From Desertimonas sp963786985 (GTDB taxonomy: Bacteria > Actinomycetota > Acidimicrobiia > Acidimicrobiales > Ilumatobacteraceae): a DNA stretch of 64,000 bases. Numbering within the stretch: the stretch's first letter is position 1; each line of letters opens with the position of its first letter. The position numbers were made by a program, and so were the translations under genes. Below the pieces are notes generated by a model. That model was not told the origin of the DNA. It worked only from the letters and a program-made list of their open reading frames with translations, and did no database searches. This document shows, piece after piece, positions 8,472 to 16,522 of this stretch. The stretch lies in contig CAWBBL010000018.1 of the NCBI GenBank assembly GCA_963786985.1, positions 310,001-374,000 on the forward strand. Direction: 5' to 3'.

Positions 8472-9317
8472 TCATGCTGACGCGTCGACCGGCCAGCACA
8501 CCTCGGTGCGAAAGCGGAGTGGGTCGTCGGTGACGTCGGGACCCACGACGTACAGCTCGCGGATCGCCCCGTCCCCGGCGATGCCCAATTCGCTGGCCGT
8601 GGCCCCGAGTACGGCGTAGGTGCGGTCGAGGTCGGCGAACGGGCCGACATGGGTGGCGACGAGGACGTCACCACCGCTCACCTCGACGACCTCGGGGCGA
8701 CCGGGAACCGACGAAGGCGCCGACGTCACCGGGATGTAGGCGACCACCGGTCCGTCATCGTCGGCGAAGAAGGCCGCCGAGAACAGGCCGCCGCCAGGCC
8801 CGGAAACCTCGGCCCCCGTGTCGTTGACCGCGGACCACAACTCGCCGAACGCGGCACCGCACCACGAGTCGACGTGCCGCCGAGACACGTCGGCGCGGAT
8901 CGCCAACGCGGACAGGTCGTCGAGGCGCCGACGCTCGATGCCGATGTCGAGTTGCGGCTCGGCGAGCAGCGACCGCAGCGAGGCGACGACCTGTTGGGTC
9001 CGCACCAGCTCACCCTCCATGCGCGAGAGGTGCTCGGAGATCGCCGCATCCCTGGCCACTCCGTCAGCGGCCGTGGTGACCACGCGGATCGACTCGATCG
9101 GCATGTCCAAGGCGCGCAGCCGGCGGATCAGCTGGGCGTCCCGAGCCTGGGCGGCTTCGTAGCGGCGGTAGCGCGATCCACGATCGATCGCCGCCGGCAC
9201 GAGCAGCCCGACCTCGTGATAGTGACGAAGTGCCTTGACGCTGAGGTGGGTCAGCTTGGAGAACTCGCCGATCGACAGCGTCGCGCCAGTAGTGCTCACA
9301 CCGCTCACACCGCTCAT
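8472..9317 (-). CDS. MerR family regulator with GyrI-like effector domain
   Basis: The 281-residue protein has an N-terminal MerR winged helix (about 13-80: IGEFSKLTHLSVKALRHYHE). A coiled-coil dimer helix follows (about 85-125), and then a GyrI/BmrR-type small-molecule binding domain (about 130-280). Such regulators sense amphipathic compounds and twist promoters with a 19-bp spacer. The ATG at 9317 overlaps the stop of the upstream VOC gene (ATGA), so the two are translationally coupled. The first codons (MSGVSGVS) come from a three-fold repeat of GAGCGGTGT-like sequence. A matching MerR-type promoter lies upstream of the VOC gene, which implies autoregulation. Confidence 0.88.
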   Translation of the reverse strand: MSGVSGVSTTGATLSIGEFSKLTHLSVKALRHYHEVGLLVPAAIDRGSRYRRYEAAQARDAQLIRRLRALDMPIESIRVVTTAADGVARDAAISEHLSRMEGELVRTQQVVASLRSLLAEPQLDIGIERRRLDDLSALAIRADVSRRHVDSWCGAAFGELWSAVNDTGAEVSGPGGGLFSAAFFADDDGPVVAYIPVTSAPSSVPGRPEVVEVSGGDVLVATHVGPFADLDRTYAVLGATASELGIAGDGAIRELYVVGPDVTDDPLRFRTEVCWPVDASA

Positions 9318-9739
9318 ACCGCCATCTTGAACCATCGACGGGCGAACGCTCGGTCCGGCGCGATGTTCTGCACGATGTCGACGCAGTTGCCGCCCGGGTC
9401 GCGGACGATGAGGTGACGTTGACCCCACGGCTCGTCACGTAACGGGACGTCGACATCGAGCCCGGCAGCCATGAGGCGTTCCGCGATCGGACCGACTTCG
9501 TCGACCTCGAACGTGATGAAGCGGCTGCCGGCGGTAGGACTCCGGTGCTGCGCGAGTTGCGTCGGATGATCGGCTTGCAGGAAGCCGAGACCCATCGGGC
9601 GCTCCGATCCGGACGTGAGCACCACGTACCAGCCGATGTCGACCTCGACCTGGAATCCGAAGTGCTCGACGTAGAAGTCCCGACAAGCCGCCGGGTCGGA
9701 GGCGACGAACAGGACGAAGTGCTTGTTGATCGGCCACAT
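9314..9739 (-). CDS. VOC superfamily (glyoxalase/bleomycin-resistance fold) protein
   Basis: This 141-residue protein has the paired beta-alpha-beta-beta-beta modules of the VOC superfamily. An N-terminal strand-helix NKHFVLFVASDPAACRDFY is seen, and the C-terminal LIVRDPGGNCVDIVQNI carries the usual DPxGN turn. Members bind a metal or sequester toxic ligands. Pairing with a drug-sensing type MerR regulator suggests a resistance or detoxification role (inference). I set the start at ATG 9739. Upstream codons in the same open frame are not homologous-looking and cross the promoter. The transcript would be nearly leaderless from the MerR-type promoter. Confidence 0.85.
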   Translation of the reverse strand: MWPINKHFVLFVASDPAACRDFYVEHFGFQVEVDIGWYVVLTSGSERPMGLGFLQADHPTQLAQHRSPTAGSRFITFEVDEVGPIAERLMAAGLDVDVPLRDEPWGQRHLIVRDPGGNCVDIVQNIAPDRAFARRWFKMAV

Positions 9740-9746
9740 GACCCCC

Positions 9747-9777
9747 AGCCTGAACGCTCCCCCAACGGGAGAGTCAA
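9747..9777 (-). promoter_or_regulatory. MerR-type promoter/operator for the VOC-merR operon
   Basis: Reading the minus strand, TTGACT (9777-9772) is followed after exactly 19 bp by CAGGCT (9752-9747). The spacer contains the near-palindrome CTCTCCC-GTT-GGGGGAG. MerR-family promoters are defined by an over-long 19-20 bp spacer holding an inverted repeat. The predicted start of transcription would be within a few bases of the VOC ATG at 9739, implying a leaderless mRNA. The -10 match is weak. Confidence 0.6.
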
Positions 9778-9847
9778 GGCCCCAACGGGGCGGGTGCGCC
9801 CGGTACCTGGCTCGACGCGGCGGGGGGTGCTGAACTGTCTGCTGCCC

Positions 9848-10702
9848 ATGTCCACCGCCCCGCCGTCGACCGATCACCGCGCCGCCCTCGCCGAGTTCCT
9901 GCGCGCCCGGCGCGAGGCGTTGGCGCCGGCGCAGGTCGGCTTGCCGGCCGGCCGCGCCCGGCGCACCCCCGGGTTGCGGCGCGAGGAGGTGGCGATGCTG
10001 GCCGGCGTGTCCGTCACGTGGTACACGTGGCTCGAACAGGGACGGCGGATCAACGCGTCGGCCGACGTACTACGGGCGATCGGCCGGGCGCTGCGACTCG
10101 ACGATGCCGGGATCGACCACCTCACCGCTCTCGGCCAGCCGGCGGTGGCTGCGCCGAGCGACGTTGGGACGTACGGCCCCGACGACGTGCCGTCGGCGTT
10201 GCGCCGCCTGATCGATGCCTTCGAGCCGGCGCCGGCCTATGTGCTCGGACCGCGTTGGGAGTTCGGCGCATGGAACGCCGCCCAAGCAAGGTTGTACCCG
10301 CGCATCGAGTCCCTCGCCGACACCGACCGCAACCTGCTGTGGGTCCTGTTCGCCGATCCCTCGACCCGCCAACTGATCGTCGACTGGGACCTCCACGCCC
10401 GCCAGGCACTGGCCGAGTTCCGCGCCTCGACCACGGCGCTGCGCGAGGACCCGTCGATGGTGGCGATGATCGAACGGTTGCGGGCGACGAGCCCGGAGTT
10501 CGACAGCTGGTGGGCCGAGCACGACGTCGCCCGCTTCGAGACCCGGCTGCGCCGCTTCCAGCATCCGATCGCCGGGTTGCTGACGTTCGAGTACCAGCTG
10601 CTGGCTCCCGCCGAGTGGCCGACACTCACCGTCGCCGTCCAACTCCCGGTCCCCGGCGACGACTCCGCCCAGCGCTTGGCGGTCCGCCACCACGTGGCCT
10701 GA
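9848..10702 (+). CDS. Helix-turn-helix regulator with MmyB-like ligand domain
   Basis: The 284-residue protein has an Xre-type HTH at the N-terminus (about 12-85). LRREEVAMLAGVSVTWYTWLEQGR is the classic signature of the actinobacterial MmyB-like group. A PAS-like MmyB ligand-binding domain follows (about 105-275), including WEFGAWNAAQARLYP. In this family the C-terminal domain may bind a fatty-acid-like ligand, and the gene usually regulates a neighbour. It is divergent from the VOC-merR operon across about 110 bp. ATG 9848 is chosen; an in-frame GTG at 9827 would add seven residues. Confidence 0.87.
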   Translation: MSTAPPSTDHRAALAEFLRARREALAPAQVGLPAGRARRTPGLRREEVAMLAGVSVTWYTWLEQGRRINASADVLRAIGRALRLDDAGIDHLTALGQPAVAAPSDVGTYGPDDVPSALRRLIDAFEPAPAYVLGPRWEFGAWNAAQARLYPRIESLADTDRNLLWVLFADPSTRQLIVDWDLHARQALAEFRASTTALREDPSMVAMIERLRATSPEFDSWWAEHDVARFETRLRRFQHPIAGLLTFEYQLLAPAEWPTLTVAVQLPVPGDDSAQRLAVRHHVA

Positions 10703-10732
10703 GCGTCAGCCGATCGAGGTGATCGACGACCG

Positions 10733-10757
10733 TTCTGGGCGGCATGCGGTCCGTGTT
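10733..10757 (+). repeat. Orphan unit of repeat family S
   Basis: The string TTCTGGGCGGCATGCGGTCC matches the basic unit of the elements at 42381 and 58586 (CTGGGCGGCCtGCGGTCC on their other strand). Only one unit is present, with no inverted partner, in the gap between the Xre gene and the lacI-type gene. It looks like a solo or decayed copy. Confidence 0.55.
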
Positions 10758-10806
10758 GTGGTGCACGACAGTCGGGCCTTGACGAACGCCGCGGTATACG
10801 TTTACC

Positions 10807-10818
10807 GTAAACGTTTAC
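10807..10818. promoter_or_regulatory. LacI-family operator
   Basis: GTAAACGTTTAC is a perfect 12-bp palindrome with the central CG step typical of LacI/GalR operators. An overlapping second palindrome, ACGTTTAC-C-GTAAACGT, lies at 10797-10813 just upstream. The site is about 20 bp before the lacI-type start codon, which fits autorepression and control of the downstream ABC transporter genes. Confidence 0.72.
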
Positions 10819-10839
10819 CAGCGCGTGATCGGGGGTGGC

Positions 10840-11841
10840 GTGGCAAATCGGGGGCGAGCGACGGTCGTCATGGTCGCTGAACGGGCGGGCGTCTCGATCG
10901 CCTCGGTGTCGCGCGTGCTCAACGGCTTGGCGACGTCAGACGACGTGCGCGACAACGTGCTGCGGGCCGCTGCCGAGCTCGACTACGTTCCCGATGCGGT
11001 CGCTCGTTCGCTGAAGGTCGGGCGCACCGATCAGATCGCCCTCGCCGTCGCCGACGTCGGCAACCCGGTGTACGTGTCGATGATTCACGCCATCACGGAC
11101 GTGCTCGGCATTGCCGGGTTGCGCCTCGTCATCTCCTCCGACGGTGCCGATCCCGCCGATCAGCTCGGCATCCTCGGCAACCTCAGCCGCGGCTACTGCG
11201 ACGGGCTGATCCTCAGCCCGCTACGTGTCACCAACGAGTTGCTCGACGCCCTCACGACGATCCGCCAGCCGATCGTCGTCATCGGCTCGCTCCCCCCACA
11301 CCTCGCCATCGACAACGTGCGCACCGACTCGGCGGCCGGCGTCGGGCTGGCCCTCGACCATCTGGCCGGCCGTGGTCGCCGCCACGTGGCCTTCGTCAAC
11401 GGCCCGATCGACACCGTGCCCGGTGCGGCGCGCTTGCGCGGCTTCGTCGAGCACAGCGCCCGGCTCGGGCTCCCGACGTCGGCCGACATGCAGGTCGAGT
11501 CGGCCGACTTCACCTATGCCGCCGCCGTGCCGGCCGTCGAGGCCCTCCTCGCCCAGGCCACTCCCGACGCGATCATGTGCGCCAACGACCTGCTCGCCGT
11601 CGCCGCCATCAACGTGTTGCGGCGCCACGGGCGATCGGTGCCCGGCGACGTCGCCGTGGTCGGGATGGACGACACCGACATCGCCGAGCTGATCAGTCCA
11701 ACACTCACGAGCGTCGACCTCGGCGCCGCCCGCCGCGCCGCGACCGCCGCCGAACTGCTCCTCGACCGCCTCGGCGACGGCGACGCGCCGGCCCGCCGCA
11801 TCACCGTGGCCCCTTCACTCACGCTCCGCGAGTCGGCATGA
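10840..11841 (+). CDS. LacI family transcriptional regulator
   Basis: The 333-residue protein has an N-terminal LacI HTH (about 4-28: VVMVAERAGVSIASVSRVLNG), a hinge helix, and a periplasmic-binding-protein-like sensor domain (about 55-330). The sensor includes GVGLALDHLAGRGRRHVAFVNG and DAIMCANDLLAVAAI. It should repress the sugar importer that follows on the same strand until its sugar ligand binds. GTG 10840 has a GGGGGTGG ribosome site; GTG 10825 would add five residues. The operator directly upstream implies autoregulation. The next gene starts about 145 bp later, beyond repeat R copy 2. Confidence 0.9.
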   Translation: MANRGRATVVMVAERAGVSIASVSRVLNGLATSDDVRDNVLRAAAELDYVPDAVARSLKVGRTDQIALAVADVGNPVYVSMIHAITDVLGIAGLRLVISSDGADPADQLGILGNLSRGYCDGLILSPLRVTNELLDALTTIRQPIVVIGSLPPHLAIDNVRTDSAAGVGLALDHLAGRGRRHVAFVNGPIDTVPGAARLRGFVEHSARLGLPTSADMQVESADFTYAAAVPAVEALLAQATPDAIMCANDLLAVAAINVLRRHGRSVPGDVAVVGMDDTDIAELISPTLTSVDLGAARRAATAAELLLDRLGDGDAPARRITVAPSLTLRESA

Positions 11842-11873
11842 ACGTGCGCAGCTCTCGATCGACAGCGAGCCGA

Positions 11874-11951
11874 CATCTGGGGAAGATCGGTGTCAGACGT
11901 CGCGACGAATCTTCCCCAGATCGCCGGATGACACGAATCTTCCCCAGATGG
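11874..11951 (-). repeat. Intergenic repeat family R, copy 2 (inverted orientation)
   Basis: This carries the same CTGGGGAAGATnnGTGTCA units as copy 1, but on the plus strand the order is one forward unit and then two inverted units. Read on the minus strand it has the same direct-direct-inverted order as the other copies. It separates the LacI-type gene from the first permease gene, so transcription of the operon from the lacI promoter would cross this hairpin. Confidence 0.88.
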
Positions 11952-11986
11952 AGGGGTGCGGCGGGGCCGGCCTCGAGGGTCCTTCG

Positions 11987-12946
11987 ATGACCACGACGCT
12001 GATCACCCCGGCACCAGGTCCCGCCGCGTCACCGCGCCGGTCGAAACGGGCTTCCCAGGGCCCCGTCGGCGGGCGCGGTGGCGGCGACGCCTGGAAGCTC
12101 GTGCTCCCCTGCCTACTGCCGGTGATGCTGTTCAGCGTCTACCCCCTGCTGCGCGGCATCTACCTCGGCTTCACCGATGCCGAGGCCGGCCTCAACGCCA
12201 CGACGACGTTCACCGGCCTCGAGAATTACCGCAACCTCCGCGGCTATGACCTGTTCTGGGACTCGTTCCGCATCGGGCTGATCTGGACGGTCTCGGTGAC
12301 GACCCTGCAGTTCTTCCTCTCGCTCGCCCTCGCCCTGCTGCTCAACCTCGACCTCAAGCTGCGCTGGCTCGCCCGGACCCTGGCTCTCGTGCCGTGGGCG
12401 ATCCCGCCGGTGATCGTGGCGATCATGTGGCGGCTGATGCTGCACCCGCGTTCTGGGGCGGTGAACAAGGTGCTCCGCGAACTTGGATTCGCCGGAGACA
12501 CCAACTGGCTCGGAGACTTCAAGTACGCCCTCCCGGCAGCGATCCTCGTCGGCGTGTGGTCGGGAATGCCACAGACGACGATCACGCTGCTGGCCGGGCT
12601 GCAGTCGGTGCCCGAGGAGCTCAACGAGGCCGCGGCCATCGACGGCGCCGGGTCGGTGCGGCGGTTCTTCCACGTCACGCTCCCGGCGCTGCGCCCGATC
12701 ATCCTGGCCATCACCACACTCGACATGATCAACAACTTCAACTCGTTCGCCCTCGTCTACACGCTGACCGCCGGCGGCCCGGGCGGCAAGACGATGCTGC
12801 CCTCGCTGTTCGTCTACAACGAGGCGTTCCAGTTCGGCCATTGGGGCTACGCCGCGGCGATGGGCAACGTGATGGTGATCGTCGTCGGCACGTTCCTCGT
12901 CGTCTACCTCTGGGCCGGCGGCCGGCCAGGTCGGGCAGCGGCATGA
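11987..12946 (+). CDS. ABC sugar transporter permease (MalF type)
   Basis: The 319-residue membrane protein has about six hydrophobic segments and the CUT1 permease coupling motif EAAAIDGAGSVRRFFHVTLP (about 207-226). That motif docks on the ATPase. A Pro/Ser/Arg-rich stretch of about 35 residues precedes the first membrane segment. The ATG at 11987 has GAGGG 7 bp upstream. It overlaps the next permease by ATGA, so the pair is coupled and forms the heterodimeric channel. No ATPase gene is in the cluster; a shared MsmK-type ATPase elsewhere is likely. Confidence 0.92.
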   Translation: MTTTLITPAPGPAASPRRSKRASQGPVGGRGGGDAWKLVLPCLLPVMLFSVYPLLRGIYLGFTDAEAGLNATTTFTGLENYRNLRGYDLFWDSFRIGLIWTVSVTTLQFFLSLALALLLNLDLKLRWLARTLALVPWAIPPVIVAIMWRLMLHPRSGAVNKVLRELGFAGDTNWLGDFKYALPAAILVGVWSGMPQTTITLLAGLQSVPEELNEAAAIDGAGSVRRFFHVTLPALRPIILAITTLDMINNFNSFALVYTLTAGGPGGKTMLPSLFVYNEAFQFGHWGYAAAMGNVMVIVVGTFLVVYLWAGGRPGRAAA

Positions 12947-13785
12947 TCACCGGTCGACACCGACGGGTGACGCGTCCGCTGCAGTACGTCGCCCTCGGCG
13001 CGTTCATGGTCTTCCTCGCCTTTCCGGTCGTCTACCTGCTGATCACGGCGCTCAAGCCGCAAAGCGAGTTGCTCGATCCCGAGCCGTCGTTCCTCCCCAA
13101 GGAGATCGAGTGGTCGAACTTCACCGAAGCGATCGACAAGACCCGCTTCTGGACGACCGCCCGCAACAGCGCGGTGGTGGCGACGGTGACGATGACGGTG
13201 ACGATCCTGCTCGCCATGCCGGCGGCCTACGCCCTCGCCCGCTTCCGCACCAAGCTGCGCGGCCTGGCCACTGGATGGATCCTGCTCAGCCAGGTGTTCC
13301 CGTTCATCCTCATCATCATCCCGTTGTTCATGGTGCTGCGTGACCTCGAACTGGTCGACACCCTCATCGGCCTCGTCGCCGTGTACACCGTGTGGTCGCT
13401 TCCCTTCGCGTTGTGGATGCTGCGCGGCTACATCGCCGGGATCCCCGCTGACCTCGAGGAGGCCGGGGCGATGGACGGCGCGTCGCGCTTCACCGTGCTG
13501 CGCAAGATCATCCTCCCGTTGCTGGCCCCCGGGCTCGTCGCCACCGCCCTGTTCACGTTCATCTCGTCGTGGAACGAGTTCTTCTTCGCCCTCGTACTGA
13601 TCCAGTCGCCCGAGCGCGAGACGTTGCCACTCACGCTCGCCAACTTCGTCGGTGCCGAGGGCCAGGTCGCCCTCGGCGAACTCGCCGCCGCCTCGCTGCT
13701 GGCGGCGATCCCGAGCCTCGCCTTCTTCGCCGTGATCCAGCGCCGGCTGACGTCCGGGCTGCTGAGCGGAGCGGTCAAAGGATGA
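12943..13785 (+). CDS. ABC sugar transporter permease (MalG type)
   Basis: The 280-residue partner permease has six predicted membrane segments and the coupling-loop motif EEAGAMDGASRFTVLRKIILP (about 173-193). The segment ISSWNEFFFALVL near residue 208 is typical of MalG-like CUT1 proteins. It begins inside the stop codon of the upstream permease (ATGA, 12943-12946). It is followed after 119 bp by the binding-protein gene. Together these three encode an importer for an oligosaccharide or glycoside whose identity is not evident. Confidence 0.92.
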   Translation: MITGRHRRVTRPLQYVALGAFMVFLAFPVVYLLITALKPQSELLDPEPSFLPKEIEWSNFTEAIDKTRFWTTARNSAVVATVTMTVTILLAMPAAYALARFRTKLRGLATGWILLSQVFPFILIIIPLFMVLRDLELVDTLIGLVAVYTVWSLPFALWMLRGYIAGIPADLEEAGAMDGASRFTVLRKIILPLLAPGLVATALFTFISSWNEFFFALVLIQSPERETLPLTLANFVGAEGQVALGELAAASLLAAIPSLAFFAVIQRRLTSGLLSGAVKG

Positions 13786-13819
13786 AACACCCACCTGTCC
13801 ATCGCCTGGTGGATCACCC

Positions 13820-13888
13820 GCACCGTTGCGGGCGACCGAGCGCCAGCGAGGGAGCAGCCAGCCGCGGCCTGCGTGGCCGGGGAACGCA
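13820..13888 (+). repeat. Duplicated intergenic leader, copy 1
   Basis: The sequence ending GCGTGCGTGGCCGGGGAA-like (here GCGGCCTGCGTGGCCGGGGA) just before the binding-protein ribosome site recurs at 16450-16522 before the second ADP-ribosylglycohydrolase. The region upstream is also alignable (GCGRGCGAC-GAGCGCC). Both copies end at a ribosome-binding site, so they may be a shared leader or control segment. Confidence 0.5.
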
Positions 13889-13904
13889 ATAAAAGGAGCA
13901 ACGC

Positions 13905-15188
13905 ATGACAAGAACCACGTCCATCTCCGCCGGCATCGGTGTCGCGGCACTCGCCGCGGCGACGATCGTCACGGCGGCACCCGCCGGAGCGTCTGGCGAG
14001 AGCGTGAACCTCACGTTCCAGAGCCTCGCCTTCCAGGAAACCACCGTCTCGGCGGTCGACGAGATCGTCGCCGCCTGGAACGAGGCCAACCCGGAGATTC
14101 AAGTGGAGCTGCGCCAGGGCAGCTGGGACAACGTCCACGACGAGCTCGTCACCCAGTTCGCCGGGGGCACCGCGCCCGACGTCATCCACGACGAGTCGGC
14201 CGACATCATGGGCTTCGCCGAGCAGGGCTATCTCGCTGATCTCACGCCGTACCTCAGTGAGGACCTGATGGCCGACGTCCCCGAAGGCGTGTGGCAGGCC
14301 GTCACCAACGCCGACGGGGCGATCGTTGCCGCACCGACCCTGATGCAGTCGTACGTCGTGTTCGCCAACGTCGACGCCTTCGAGGCGGCCGGCGTCGAGG
14401 TGCCCACGGGCGAGACCCTGGCATGGGACGACTTCGAGGCGCTCGCCGCCGAGTTGACGACGGACGATGGCTACGGCCTCGGCTGGGGCCTGCGCTCGCC
14501 GACGGCGACGATCATGAACCTCGCCCTCGGCTTCGGCGGCGACTTCTTCACCGCTGACGGCGAGGACGTCACGTTCGAGGCCGGCGACGCCGAGATGGAG
14601 GTGCCGCGACGGATCCACGACCTCGCCTACGAGGCCGGGGCGCTCGATCCCGTGTCGCTCACCTTGAGCGGGTCGGACACGCTCCCCGGCTTCGTCGGTG
14701 GTGACTACGCGATGTACGTCGGTGGCAACTTCATCGCCCAACAGCTCGTCGACAGCGCGCCGGAGGACTTCAACTGGGTCGTGCTCCCACCGCTCGCCGG
14801 CACCGAGGGCGCCAACCAGGCGGCCAACCCGCAGACGTTGTCGGTGGCCGCCGAGAGTGAGCATCCCGAACAAGCGGCGGCGTTCATCAACTACTTCATG
14901 GAAGCCGAGAACCTCGCCGCCGTCGCCGAGGGCGACTGGCTGATCCCCACGTCTGGCGGCGCTCGTGACGCCCTGCTCGAGTCGACCGGCGGCGAGAGCG
15001 GGTGGGACGCGATCCTCGCCACCGGAGACCTGCTCGTCGCCGCTCCCTTCCAGTCGGTCGTCGACTATCCGCAGTGGCGCGAGCAGACCGCCACGCCGGC
15101 GTTCCAGCAGTACCTGGCCGACCAGATCAGCCTCGAAGACCTGCAAGCCCAGCTCACGTCGGGCTGGGAGCAGGTCGCCGGCGGTTGA
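13905..15188 (+). CDS. Extracellular sugar-binding protein of ABC transporter
   Basis: The 427-residue product has a signal peptide (about 1-29) without a lipobox Cys, unusual for a Gram-positive binding protein, which is normally a lipoprotein. The SBP_bac_1 fold follows: FQSLAFQETTVSAVDEIVAAWNEANP at the start, GTAPDVIHDESAD near residue 85, and late DYPQWREQTATPAFQQYLA. A strong AAAAGGAG ribosome site lies 8 bp before the ATG. It delivers substrate to the two permeases upstream. The absence of a lipid anchor leaves open how it is kept at the surface. Confidence 0.9.
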   Translation: MTRTTSISAGIGVAALAAATIVTAAPAGASGESVNLTFQSLAFQETTVSAVDEIVAAWNEANPEIQVELRQGSWDNVHDELVTQFAGGTAPDVIHDESADIMGFAEQGYLADLTPYLSEDLMADVPEGVWQAVTNADGAIVAAPTLMQSYVVFANVDAFEAAGVEVPTGETLAWDDFEALAAELTTDDGYGLGWGLRSPTATIMNLALGFGGDFFTADGEDVTFEAGDAEMEVPRRIHDLAYEAGALDPVSLTLSGSDTLPGFVGGDYAMYVGGNFIAQQLVDSAPEDFNWVVLPPLAGTEGANQAANPQTLSVAAESEHPEQAAAFINYFMEAENLAAVAEGDWLIPTSGGARDALLESTGGESGWDAILATGDLLVAAPFQSVVDYPQWREQTATPAFQQYLADQISLEDLQAQLTSGWEQVAGG

Positions 15189-15227
15189 CCACTTCCCCCC
15201 GGCACCGGCCGGCGGCCGACGCGACCT

Positions 15228-15283
15228 CTGGGCACCGCCCAGACCCGGACCCTGGGCACCGCCCAGACCCGGACCCTGGGCAC
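15228..15283 (+). repeat. Tandem 24-bp repeat of small hairpins
   Basis: CTGGGCACCGCCCAG (a 6-bp stem with a 3-nt loop) occurs at 15228-15242 and 15252-15266. Each copy is followed by ACCCGGACC, and a half copy starts at 15276. The array lies between the binding-protein stop and the first ADP-ribosylglycohydrolase. Its folded RNA could act as an attenuator or as a 3'-end stabiliser for the transporter message. Confidence 0.75.
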
Positions 15284-15311
15284 GTCAGCCGCCGGCCGGC
15301 CGGGCGAACAC

Positions 15312-16445
15312 ATGGACACATTTTCTGACCGCGCCCTCGGCGCCCTGGCCGGCGCTGCCGTCGGCGACGCCCTTGGCGGCGCCGCCGAGGGCAACGCCCC
15401 AGACGACATCCAGGCCCGCTATGGCGGGTACATCGACGGAATCGTCCCGCCGTTCAACGCCGACTGGCGCAACGCCCGGCCGATCGCCCCGTATCACAAG
15501 GGCGACGGGCACATCACCGACGACACGTTGATGACGCTCGCCCTCATCGACGTCTACGCCGCGGTCGGCGACCACCTCGACGCCTACACGATTGCCGAGC
15601 ACCTCGTGCCACTCCTCATCGGCGAACGTCGGTGGATCCCGGAGTTGGAAGACGAGGCGCTGCTGCTCCATCGCATCTTCCTGGCCGAGAAGTGGCTCGT
15701 CGCTCGCCTGCACTACGGACACGTCGACCCGCGCGAGGCGGGGGTCGGCAACATCGTCAACTGCGGGGCGGCGATGTACATGACTCCGGTCGGCATCGTC
15801 AACGCCGCCGATCCCGACGGCGCCTACGCCGAGGCGATCGACATCGCCGGCACCCACCAGTCGAGCTACGGCCGAGAGGCGGCCGGGGTTTTCGCCGGGG
15901 CGGTCGCCGAGGCGATGCGCCCGGCAGCCTCGATCGGGTCGGTGATCGACTCCGTCCTGGAGCTCGCCCACGACGGCACCCGGGCAGCGATCGAGGCGGT
16001 CACGTCGGTCGCGGCCAAGCACACCGACTGGAAGGCGGCGATCGGTCCATTGCGCGACGCAGTGGCCCCGTTCGACACCGTCGGGGCGCACTATCGTCAG
16101 CCGGCCATGGACGCGCGGCGGCCGAGTCGCACGAAGTCGATCGAAGAGCTGCCCATCGCCCTCGGCCTCCTCGTCGTGGCCGATGGTGACTACCGCGCGG
16201 CGGTACTCGGCGCCGTCAACTACGGACGCGACTCGGACTCCATCGCCACGATGGCGGGGGCCATCAGCGGTGCGCTGAACGGCGCCGAAGCGGTACCTCA
16301 GGAGTGGCTCGAGAACGTCTCCACGGCGAGCAGAGTCGACCTCGTCGCTCCAGCGACGACACTCGTCGACGTCGCCCTCGACATCTGGGCCCGCGACGCC
16401 GAACGGGACGTGTCGCGAGATGCCGCCCGCCGCGCCCTGCAATGA
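15312..16445 (+). CDS. ADP-ribosylglycohydrolase family protein
   Basis: The 377-residue protein starts FSDRALGALAGAAVGDALGG. It contains DGHITDDTLMTLAL (about 67-80), the Thr-Asp-Asp metal site of DraG/ARH enzymes, and YGRDSDSIATMAGAISGAL (about 302-320), the C-terminal metal site. These dinuclear-Mg enzymes cleave ADP-ribose-type N- or O-glycosides. In a sugar-import operon the true substrate may be a ribosylated metabolite rather than a protein (inference). Codon use matches the neighbours. A second homologue follows directly. Confidence 0.88.
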   Translation: MDTFSDRALGALAGAAVGDALGGAAEGNAPDDIQARYGGYIDGIVPPFNADWRNARPIAPYHKGDGHITDDTLMTLALIDVYAAVGDHLDAYTIAEHLVPLLIGERRWIPELEDEALLLHRIFLAEKWLVARLHYGHVDPREAGVGNIVNCGAAMYMTPVGIVNAADPDGAYAEAIDIAGTHQSSYGREAAGVFAGAVAEAMRPAASIGSVIDSVLELAHDGTRAAIEAVTSVAAKHTDWKAAIGPLRDAVAPFDTVGAHYRQPAMDARRPSRTKSIEELPIALGLLVVADGDYRAAVLGAVNYGRDSDSIATMAGAISGALNGAEAVPQEWLENVSTASRVDLVAPATTLVDVALDIWARDAERDVSRDAARRALQ

Positions 16446-16449
16446 GGCG

Positions 16450-16522
16450 CGTCAATGACGGCGAGCGACGAGGCGCCGGTCGAGGAGCGTCCGGTAGCGG
16501 CGTGCGTGGCCGGGGAAGGAAA
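16450..16522 (+). repeat. Duplicated intergenic leader, copy 2
   Basis: This is the partner of the segment at 13820-13888. It shares GCGTGCGTGGCCGGGGAA and a diverged upstream part, and again ends at the ribosome-binding site of the following gene. The two lie 2.6 kb apart in one operon. Confidence 0.5.

Noticed and set aside
6179..8533. A 784-codon frame over argG and the M20 gene
   Set aside because: It is the shadow of argG in another frame and then antisense of the M20 peptidase, with no recognisable domain.
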